64,000 nucleotides of DNA, taken from the NCBI RefSeq assembly GCF_000143535.2, contig NC_037321.1, forward strand, positions 1,054,001-1,118,000. Direction: 5' to 3'. The notes beneath the pieces were generated by a model. It was not told the origin of the DNA and made no database searches. It saw only the letters and a list, made by a program, of their open reading frames with translations. This document shows, piece after piece, positions 54,501 to 64,000 of this stretch. The DNA is from Botrytis cinerea B05.10. Lineage: Eukaryota; Ascomycota; Leotiomycetes; Helotiales; Sclerotiniaceae. Each line of letters opens with the position of its first letter. Position 1 is the first letter of the stretch. The translations under genes and the position numbers were made by a program.

Positions 54501-54968
54501 TTTTCCGGCAAGCCTGTGCCCCCAACTATGGCAATGACGGCAAGTCTTAGTATGCAATACTCGTATGTTCACGGACACTAATATCTTCTATAGGGTGAGA
54601 TCTCATTGCGTGGACGTGTTACTGCCGTAGGAGGTATCAAAGAGAAGCTCATTGGAGCTCTCCGTGCGGGTGTGAAGACTGTATTATTACCAGCACACAA
54701 TAGAAAGGAGTAGGTATCTCGTCTTTCAACTTAGCCAGCACGCTAACACTATTTAGTATCAAAGATGTTCCGCAAGAAGTCAAAGATGGCCTGGAGATCA
54801 TCCACGTCAGGTATGTGCCTCATCTTCTCTATCATCTCACCCATCCATCTGTTATCGTTTGAAGACTAACATGCCACTAGGCACATCTGGGAAGCAATGC
54901 GATACGTCTGGCCTGAAGCACATTGGCCGGGAGAGGAGAATTTCGCGGGTATTGAAAGTCGTTTATGA
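51598..54968 (+). CDS. pln: Peroxisomal Lon protease (ATP-dependent, PTS1 SRL)
   Basis: Eleven exons join in frame: 51598-52075, 52126-53254, 53305-53564, 53619-53697, 53820-53905, 53960-54047, 54139-54403, 54453-54539, 54594-54709, 54757-54810 and 54881-54968, giving 909 residues. The N-terminal LON domain begins at once ([19 protein letters not shown]) with no mitochondrial presequence. The AAA+ module has Walker [10 protein letters not shown] near 462-470, Walker [10 protein letters not shown] near 525 and sensor [15 protein letters not shown]. The protease domain has DGPSAGMA with catalytic Ser799 and GGIKEKL with Lys842, at the correct 43-residue spacing. The protein ends in SRL, a canonical PTS1, so it is the matrix-quality-control Lon of peroxisomes. 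Splicing is dense in the C-terminal half, and intron 8 has a GC donor. Confidence 0.96.
54540..54593 (+). other. GC-AG intron inside the Lon protease domain
   Basis: After ATG ACG (Met-Thr) the intron begins GCAAGT and ends TATAG, with a CACTAAT branch motif. No GT donor in the vicinity gives the conserved TMAMTGEISLRG. All other introns of the gene begin GT. Confidence 0.85.
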
Positions 54969-55780
54969 TTCTGATAATCATATCAGATCCGAAATCTCCC
55001 GGCGGCACCGTGTTGTGTAATCTTGACAGAAATTGTCCGCTGATAAATTGCCTTTTTCTCGCTTCCTTGAAATGATATGATCACAGTTGGCGTTTCGAGC
55101 TGAAGCACAGAGTATGTAATCTACTATTATCTTGTGTATATTTGTTTTATTTTTGGCGCGCGTTTGGGTACGGGGCTACTTGCTGGAGGGCGTTGTGTTG
55201 TATAATTTAGGGGCTCAAAAATCATCATACCTGTATAGGCAGTCGCCACTCTTTTCAAAACGAATCGCAAGATTTAAATAGAAATCTGTAGAATTGGTAT
55301 TATATTGTCATTCAAATCGGCAGTACTTGCACTCTGTGAAATTGATGAAAACCTGCCATCAGGCTAGGGAAGTTCTGCTTTCCTAGAATAGTGTCTGTAC
55401 AAGATTTAAATGTTGAATTATCTCAAGGGGTTTTGGGGTTATCTGGAGAGAAATTTGAAATGCATCAGGCATCTCATTTAGTATTTCAATGTTTAAGTGT
55501 TTAGTGGGTATTGACTTAGTAAAGTTGGAAGTCACTGAAGATAATTTTCAAAAAGTATCTTAAGACCACCAAAAGCACTACAATAAAATCATTTCGAATA
55601 GTATCATAAACAGTTCTGCCTCTTCCTCATCACAACTCGATTGATAATTAATGATGTCATTCAAATGAGATAAATAGTTATTATTGGTATAGTTAGTGAT
55701 ATGATTATTTGCAGAATCCCAATATCGAAAGGGGAAGAAAAGAGAAGAGAAGAAACCGTTGGAAAGGCCGTAAAGTTTAT
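54969..55780. other. 3' flank of Lon gene, no gene seen
   Basis: AT-rich DNA with no ORF over 60 codons of interest. It probably holds the Lon 3' UTR and terminator. Confidence 0.5.
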
Positions 55781-57250
55781 TTTGCAGTATTTTTTTTTCT
55801 TCTTTTTTTCTTTCTTTCCTTCTTTCTTTTATGTTGAGTGTGGTAGGATAGGATATGATGGGATAAGATGAATCAATGTATAAGCACGGAAATAACGGAT
55901 TGCAAACACGGGAGAGAGGAGGGAAGGGGCGTAGGTACGTACCTCGTCTCTCTATATATATGATGGTACGAAGGTACGAAGGTACATGGTGGGTATACAG
56001 AGTGGCACGGAGAGCTGGGGGGTGGGACGAGATTGGATAGGATGGCTGTGAGATACATAAGATGTGTAGGAGGTGGGTTGTGTAGATGTGGGTAGCCGGG
56101 GAGTTTGATGCGGTGGATGGAGGTGCTGGGGACTGGTTGGTGCAGACGGGCTGGGGTGGTGATGAGGGGGATTCATAGTGTGCGGGTTTACGGGCTTTTC
56201 TTTCGTGAGAGGTGTGGGGTTATGGTGGGTGGTGTGGATGAGTGATTGATGGATGGGGAGGGTAGCATGGTGGCTGGGATGAAGGGATGAATAGATAAAT
56301 AGATGGATGGATGGGGTTGGGAGCCAGGAGGTCGGTGTTCGGGTGCGAGCTCCGAGACCGGTGGGTGAGAGTGTGAGTTGATGAGGGGTTGAAATGTAGA
56401 ATGTGGGTTGATGGGCGAGGGAAAGGTTAGGCTAGCTAGATGGACGGATTCGTGTATATGTGCAGATGGACGAAATCCCCGTTTCGAACCCTCACGTGCG
56501 GTATTACTTACTTGCATGTATGCATGAGTTCTGGAACACGAGAAAATGGGATTAGGGATTTGGTATGTGGATATGGAGGGAAGGGAAGGGAAGGGGAGCT
56601 TGCTATGTGTGTGTGTATGCATGTAATCCATCGTAGTATATGACATGTAGGGAGTGATACTACGGTATGGATAATTCAACACTCGCAGATGTGTTTGAAA
56701 TTGCTATATGCAATGCAATGTAATGTAATGTCATGCACATCATGTATCCTTCATGCTACTGTGTGTTTTTATGTTTAGCGTCAGGATGTCATGTTTGCGT
56801 GGTGAGCTATGCTTTTTAGGGATATTTGTAGAAGGGAAAAGAAAATCGAGTTTGGAGCTTGGTTTCTGGGGTCTGGAGATGTGTATGTGGATGTGTGTGT
56901 GTGTATGTATGTATGTATGTTGTGCTAGGTACGTGAAATCAGGGAAGGGGTAGGGAGAAAAGGAAGGCTTGGGATATACGTAAGTATGTACTAGACATAC
57001 ATACATAGTACATATTACATACAAGGTACCATTTGGAAGTGACCGCCAGGAATGAAATGATGATTAGTCGCTGGGATTGTGCAGCGGTGGTATTCGGTGA
57101 GATGGCTGGGGGTACGGTAGGTTGAACACGGAGTTGGTTGTGCGTGGGAATCTCGCTGAAGAGGGTGTGCACTGTGAATTATTACGAGAATGAGTAGGTT
57201 GAGGAGCTGGCTGGAATCGATTGTGATGTAGGTATGTGTTCCTTTGTGGT
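55781..57250. other. G-skewed, simple-repeat-rich gene-free belt
   Basis: It opens with a T/C tract (55788-55830). From about 55.9 to 57.2 kb the + strand is strongly G over C, with GGGTGGG, GATGGATGGATGGGG and GTGTGTGTATG runs; a (TGTA)n repeat lies near 56899-56921. Minus-strand ORFs across it (up to 164 codons, Pro/His/Ser-rich) only reflect that composition. Confidence 0.5.
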
Positions 57251-60200
57251 ATTATATTACATATGAATATTATAAGAGATTGTGTCGAAATATCTCCACG
57301 CTCCTGAAGTTCTGCGCATTTCTTCACACGAACGAGATTAGCAATGCAAAATTACAAAATGTAAGATTGCACTTCCTTAGCCCAAGAAGTCGATTACACA
57401 AGTTCCCACAACTCGGTGAGTCGTAGCGCACTTTTCAAGTTTTGGATATCTACATTACATGCATATATACATATATCACGCATCACAAGCGAAGGAGGAT
57501 TTCTCAAAGCTCTCTAACTAACCCCTTCCCTCTCCCATGCAGGAAAGAAATTAGATTCTTCTGCATGGCGACACAGAACTACGACAGGGAAGTTCGGCAT
57601 GTTCCTGATGTTGGTGTATCTATTGATGAGGAGGATCGGACGGCAGCGGGGTGGTTGCAGAGATTTCGGGTGTGTGCAGTTGTGCTTGAGGCTGAGGGGA
57701 CAGAGAGAGATGGGTTAGAGATGGTGGGAAATATTGGGATTCATCGTTAGGTAGCTGGAATACTTTGGGATGGTTTACAGTCAATACATTTGCATGTATG
57801 ATGGAATCTACAAGATTTTGTACGAAGCAGACAAGTCAAAAGATATCGTTCGTGGGGTGAAAGGTCGTTGAACATGGTACTATATGAGGATCTACTTGAT
57901 GCCTGTCTCTTGAATTATCCTTTGAGAAGTTCAAAGAAAGTGTGAAGTATGTGGCGCAATCTCATCAGATTATCTTCCACACACCGACGTTCATCATTAG
58001 GGAGAGCGCCCAATATGGGATCCGAGAGCAGAGAACCTCCAATACTATCTCTGATTTCGTCTCACCACGTGCAAAATAAGAGAAAAACATTTCCACGTTA
58101 TCACGAATCTAGAGTGACACCAAAAGCCGTACACACATCCACATCAGGCCAGGATTCCCAAAGCGGAAGAGAAGTCGCCCGAACAGGAAGCGTGAGATGA
58201 TCACATATCTCTCCTTGGAGATTCCTTGATCTCAAAAACCAACGATTGGACGAGAAAACAAGCAATCAAAAATGGCAGCTATGCAGCCGCCAAAAATATA
58301 TACCTCAAAAGGAGATAGTGAGCATGTCTCGGAATGGCAGAGAGACTGAGACACGTCGGAAAGATGAGAGAAACTGAGACATTAAAAACGCACAATCGGG
58401 TGGAACAGTGGAACCTGAGCGCACGAGGATTGCTAGAAACAAATTGGATCGTCACCGGAGGTAATAAATCGGAAGGAGAATATGTGTGTCTTACTTTTTG
58501 ACAAGACGAAGGGGGTGGAACAACGTGATGGGCTAGTGTCGCGTGGATGCTAATCAAGAATGGGCCAGTCTGGGAAGCAAGCTCAATCATCGCAAGGAAG
58601 AGCTCTCGAGTTCTTTGATCCGGCTTCTCGTAAAGATAAACAGTGACGATCGGATGTTAAGGCTTATGCATCGAATAGGGCTAGATGGATCCCTTTGCCT
58701 CAATCGCAGCTCTTCTATGGGCGCTGAATGCGACGGGTCTTTCAACAGTGGATGCCGAGACACTAGGAACTCGATTTTGCAACGGACAGAGGTGAGTTGA
58801 GTCAGGTAGGCCAGCGGTCTCAGCTAGATTCTCTCAAAGCATGGAAGATCTACTTCAGCTATTGCTCTGCACAAAAATAAAATTTCACTTGCAACTTGCT
58901 GAACGTAGTCTGATCGGGTGCTCAACGTAATGCGCACTGAGCGGATGCAGCGGACTAGCGGACTTCGCTTCCGAGAGCTTGAGATGGAAAATTCTTCAGT
59001 AGGACTACAACGGGTGGCTCATTAATGATACACTGAGCTGCTCAATGCTTGGATCTAGCACTGGTTGTACGAGACAGACACTCTACTTGGAACATATATA
59101 CTACATAGCGGGTGGTTGTAACTGTAGGAGGCATCACTTGCGACGGCAAACGTCATGCCTTCTCCGATCGAACGAGTCTTGACTCAGACGATGGCTTGAT
59201 TCCAGATGAAGAATCGGCATGTTCCATGGATAAGAGAGGATTCAATTGGACGCACGCGATAATTGAGTCCTTGATGGGTGTTCATAGTTTTGCAAGTGAC
59301 ATGGGCTGGGATATAGGTTCGCTCTTGATGATGATCTGCCGGAATATTTTAAACCAATATTAAGCATTGACAGCGCTAGTAGCGGGGTTTCCCCGTAAAG
59401 CTCTTCGGAGTTACGACTGCATAACAAAGCTCCTAACTGGATCCTCAGGGCTAAAGACGGTGCATTATTGCAGGTGGCGAACTCTGGTTTGCCTTGTTGA
59501 GAGGACATGTATACGATTCAATCCTCGAAATCATGACGAGCTCTTCGATGTCACTGTGTTGCAGGACATGAAATGAAAAAGAAGTTAGCGCACTAACTTC
59601 ACCAAGCGCGTCCGATATTCAAAGTTGACAAGCGGCATGTTTGATACCTATATCTTTATGGTTCTCCTCTATCGAAAGTTCTGGGACACTATCAGCGTCC
59701 GTTCACCTCTAGGCTCTCGCTCACAACTCCAGCCGTCAGCCTATCAATCGCCATGCAACGTGTTAGCCACCGCTATGATCCCACGCATCTCGCTAACTGC
59801 ACCCCATCAACCATTAAAGCGGAGAATTTCATGGATCAAGCCCGAGAGCCGTTCGAAGATACCTGCACGATTCGTCCGAAAAGACGTGTAGTGTGGCTCA
59901 GCAGTGACTGCATCTCCGTTTTAGGTTCCCGATGTGTCAAGTCGGTAGTGCAAACTATAAAATTGATTGGCATTCAATAGATGCCAATAGGTCATGATAA
60001 GATATCCTTACTTGGATCGTTTTCGTTTTTTCACCGTGTATGTATAAGACGGCTGAGGTTATTCTTTTTTACCGGTCTTATAGACCATAATGTATAGTGG
60101 CGATATTATAAGCCCGTCTGACGAGCAATGAATAGACAAGATCGGTAACCGACCGGTAAAGCGTCATCATGCTTATGGCCAAATCCAGAGATAAAGTAGT

Positions 60201-63200
60201 AGAGAATCGTGAGATATGTCGTTGATATGCAGCTGGAGAACCATTATAGTCAGCCTCACCCCCACTCCCCACTCGTTCATACTCATGTGCTCAACGCAAT
60301 ATGCAAGCCTTATATGATCAGGCTAATGATCTCCCCCCATAGAGAATTTAGCCAACTTCGGCAGCCTTCAACCCTAAATACCCGTCCGCATATCTTGTCT
60401 ACGACTTTTAGACCGGTCCCAAACTTTTAAACTCTCGGCAATCCCGATCCATTTTCTTCTCTTCAAACCCCGAAGAAGGACTCGTGGCTGTAAGATGGCG
60501 TGCGATAGTCCAGCCTTCAAATGTATTGGCTTGCCTTGACATGATAACCAGAGAAGCCTCTTTTTCTCCCCCCTGTAAAATGTTGAAGGTGGTCATAAAT
60601 TTCTACACGCAGTGTGGACGTTGGCTACTGTCTCTCGACTTTATACGGCGCACAGATAGACGTTCGCAGGTCTGCCAAGGGACTTAGCGGAGCATCATCT
60701 TCCCGTCATGTTTAGACTTCTCCAGAGACTCTAGTTTTCAGTAGCGGGTAGATAATTGAATAATAAAATCTACAGTCACTGAATCCGCGATCTAAAATTA
60801 GCCCACTATCATACACGTACAGATTGACAAGATTTCGATTGATCCAGTCAAGTGCGGACGCAGAGCCCGCATTGATCTCCTCGCCAATCGGGAAGTTCAA
60901 ACATGTACCGGTACTGTAGCATCATGCTTTTCATGATCGTCAGCTACAGACGCTTTTCGCTACCTACCGTGACTGACTATCATTATTCCATGCAGATCAT
61001 AGCATAGCAGGACAATTTCATCACAGTCTGGACCAGATTGTTGGATGAGAATGGTAGCCAAAGAACTCTTTTGCCTATGGATTATTGTCGCCGTAAGATA
61101 TACGTATGCGTACCTCCCAAGTAACTTGGCCATGTCTAAGTACCTGCAGTCTTTTTCTCGTGGTCTTGATTCGTGCGTTGCTACCCCCATTTCGAGATGC
61201 AACCAATGGGACAAGACAAGACAGATATTCATCATCAATGTATCATTAGCAGGTGCCGTACTTAATAGATCTTCTTTTGGAAATTTACAGCAAAAGAAGT
61301 CATATGATTGTAGTTGACCAGGGAGAGGCTCGAGTGCGAACGGGTTACTAGGTAATTCTCCGCTGAAGCGCTTGAAATGAGATCTATCATGCTTTCATAT
61401 GTACTGCAATTTCAATGCTCCCCGCATTTCCAAACACTCCAGCCAATGATTTGTTGACTTATCAAGCCAACTCCTTCTCTCTCGGGTAGCGGTCCCAATA
61501 GCCCTCGTTGAAGATCATTTTATCCATATCAATGTACCCTTCTGGACGTTTCGCATTACGGATTACCAAGGGATGAGTGAGCTTACTGTCCACGTCAGAC
61601 AATGGTGCTGAACAATGTTTGGAACCGATTCTCTGCAATATACCTCTCATTTCGATACAGTAATCAACCAACACACTAGCAAGCTTCATCCGGAAGAAAT
61701 GCAACGCCGCTAAGATCTAGCAAAAACTCCGAAACTATCATGGACCGAAAGGGCCAAGCGAAAGCGCTACTGCAGGACCTTCGATGGCAATACCAACATT
61801 GGAAGGACTTGAGATCGGAAAAGAAAATAGCAAGAAGAGATTCTCTTCTTCATACCAGTGAGTGTTGCGCCGATCAGACAGATGTAGCACAAGTACATGT
61901 CATTCCTGTGTGCTCTGTGTAGCTCTGAATCTCGGATCCATATCAGTCCCTAGTATGGAGGCGATGGAGTTGCTGATTGGATGGTGTGAGGGGGAGGGGA
62001 AGGAGGGGTGTAGTAAAATATCCCAGGATTTTCGGAACGAGGCCAGAGATTAGATGAGATCTCGTCGGTACAACACCAGTACACACAAACCACCTCACCA
62101 CCACAGATATGTGTGAAAACCCGGAAAACGGCGCGCTGTAATGATACATGCCATCACAGTTCCCTGGCAGACTCGCAGTGCAGTCGATCTGATCCAGTAA
62201 TCCTTCCCATTCATTGCAAGGTTGCGAAGGGTCGAGATAAGAGGGGCAGCAGTTATATTACGATGCTCATATAGGCAGGCACAGGGGTTAATCGGCATAG
62301 TTCTATGCGAAGAATTCCCAGAACTCATCGAACAACATGCCATGCTTGGCATTTTCACGCTATTCGTATTTCGCACAGTCGACAGAACATCGATGACATA
62401 ACTGACTAATTCCTTACTACAAAGTTTTCGAGGAGACGGATTAACTTTCGCTCTTAATCACGATGAATGACAAATTGTCAAGACGACTAGGATATGTAAT
62501 TTGTCTGCACCCATTATTAGCCTTTGAGATAGGTGCAACCCACCTTGCAGGAAACCTTCATCTAAAGCAGCCAACGTTCATGGGCCGAATATATTAATTG
62601 CCAGGTCGGGAGATTGATAGGAACGTGCTCAAGCTTCATGTAGCCGGCCTTGAACGTTGAAAATACGACATTCTGGGCTTTGCCGAAACCTAGTTGATCA
62701 CTGTCCGGTAGCTACATAGGTATTGGCTATAGGTTTGGAGGTTGGTGAGAGAGTACCTGTAGCGACAGTACTGATTTTGTTGGTTAAATTTCGCTTGTGC
62801 GGAATAATAGTCTGTGTGGGTTGATGGCCCCCTTGTTCGGGTTTGAAGAATAGCCCCCCTCGCTTTTTGCTTTCCTTCATCGCAATCGGATCTCGTAATA
62901 CCTGTGCTTCAGTTCGTCTGAATATCAGAGTTTGTGTGAAAGGTCTATTCTCCCGTGGGATCGTGGTCATTCGGAATTACTACCGACTGGATTTGAGAAC
63001 CGTCTAGAGCTCCTTGGAATCCCAAAGATTGAACATACAAAACCCTATTTAATGAATACAAATCAACGATGAGCTATTTTTCGACCACGCCACCAAAGTC
63101 CTTCCATGGCATCCAATCTATTTGCAGAACGGTAGATACGCGGAGTGCTTCATCGGCACGTTAGCCATAATTACCACTCTTCCTGACTCCCTGGAGTGAC

Positions 63201-64000
63201 ATTTTTGGGAGCCCCAGATGGGAAGGGAAAAAAAGTTGACACTGTCCAAGCTTCATCAGAATTCCCCTGTCCCCGGAACACGCCCGTTCGTTGTGGTCTA
63301 CAAGGAAGGGGAATGATTGCATGCATGATGATGCCAAAGTGGCTCGTACCTGGCTTATATTACTGTAATAAACAAGTGAACAATGCTTGAAATAACGTGG
63401 TGTCCTGGGTACTCTTGAAGCTTAGCGCTTCCCCGAATCTATACCCCCTTGTTCAGCGATTATTATCAGAGCAGTTATATCCAGTCTCAGGAACTCACCA
63501 ATCTACCTTGCATTGTCTGATTGTCTGTCTGTGGAAGTCGAGTAGTGACCATCTTTTGACTTTCCCCAAACCGAAAAATAAAAAATAAAAACTCCCCCCA
63601 AAATGCATTGTGATGCCCATGACTAAATGTTGACTGATCATACCTGTAAAGAGGATTTGGACTATTGACAGGGCTACTGCATCGAGCCGTTTTCTGTGCT
63701 TCTTTTTGATTTTCGAGAGACGATCATGCTGCCTGCGCGCCCGAGAGCTGTCACAAGTTTCCCCAAGAGTCATGGATGGACGATATTCCAAATTGATGAA
63801 CAGTGAATCTCGAGACAAGTTTAATGAATTCCAACGCACTATTTTTATCAAGTGATATTGTCCCATTCGAGCACCCACTCGCCCAAACGGGAACCAGAGG
63901 AAGAGATAGATGAAAATCCGACATTCATGGCGAGCCCATCCGTCGATGTGACCCAGAGGCATGGGCCGAAGCAGAAGCGATGGTGGTGTACTAAAAGTTG
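57251..64000. other. Gene-poor right end, no identifiable gene
   Basis: 6.7 kb with no recognisable protein, RNA gene or transposon. ORFs are short (up to 155 codons) and motif-free: 59112-59576 is one frame broken by a single TAA, 61462-61704 (-) ends with the phrase YIDMDKMIFNEGYWDRYP, 62698-62970 (-) is a basic 90-codon frame, and 63495-63962 (-) is 155 codons with hydrophobic patches. G+C looks similar to the genic part, so I see no clear sign of AT-biased repeat-induced mutation. Confidence 0.4.

Noticed and set aside
56470..56510. GGTTCGAAAC-like B box on the minus strand, possible tRNA
   Set aside because: No A box at the right distance and no cloverleaf can be folded around it.
56188..56682. 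164-codon minus ORF rich in Pro/His/Ser
   Set aside because: Mirrors the G-skewed belt; reading reflects GGGTG/GATGG words, not protein constraint.
62698..62970. 90-codon minus ORF, basic, possible small secreted or regulatory peptide
   Set aside because: No signal peptide, no processing-site repeats, no similarity recognised.
63495..63962. 155-codon minus ORF at the right edge
   Set aside because: Starts at ATG but has no known motif and irregular hydrophobic patches; chance ORFs of this length are expected in 64 kb.

Overview
The window reads as filamentous ascomycete nuclear DNA. Genes are interrupted by short introns (40-240 nt) with GT-AG ends and CTAAC/CTGAC/CTAAT branch motifs. The proteins are typical eukaryotic fungal ones (26S proteasome base, RIO2, MLH1, P450 reductase, a Furry-like morphogenesis protein). 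Protein style and the long, simple-repeat-rich intergenic regions suggest Leotiomycetes, perhaps Sclerotiniaceae (Botrytis/Sclerotinia). That placement is inference from memory of similar sequences and was not searched.

Twelve protein genes can be supported, and I could join their exons by hand with reading frame preserved. In order: a histidinol-phosphatase (HIS2, +, 885-1920); a MATE transporter (-, 5333-7503); a DUF202 three-helix membrane protein (+, 8512-9381); a secreted GMC oxidoreductase with a 347-residue Ser/Thr/Pro-rich tail (+, 10444-13691); MLH1 (+, 14757-17094); RPN1 (-, 17696-20597); RIO2 (+, 21016-22275); a two-RRM RBMS/MSSP-like RNA-binding protein (-, 23271-25210) with a 5'-UTR intron; NADPH-cytochrome P450 reductase (-, 32332-34552); the 2542-residue TAO3/PAG1 protein (+, 37307-45162); a single-pass cysteine-rich membrane protein (-, 46388-48610); and a peroxisomal Lon protease ending in SRL (+, 51598-54968).

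The genes do not form one pathway or a secondary-metabolite cluster; they are mostly housekeeping. Layout is alternately divergent and convergent. RPN1 and RIO2 share a 418 bp promoter. MATE/DUF202, P450 reductase/TAO3 and the membrane protein/Lon pair are divergent across 1-3 kb.

The rest is gene-poor. 1921-5332 and 26461-32331 hold no coding sequence I can defend. The second of these contains a roughly 400 bp foldback, MITE-like element (28783-29179) and a dense micro/minisatellite cluster (30806-31215). The last 9 kb (54969-64000) also has no recognisable gene; it has a strongly G-skewed belt at about 55.9-57.2 kb and a few short unassignable ORFs. I saw no tRNA, rRNA or CRISPR. I found no convincing evidence for a wholly new multi-gene system. 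The best candidates for something undescribed are the GMC tail, the odd C-terminus of the P450 reductase, the foldback element and the strand-asymmetric gene-free belts.
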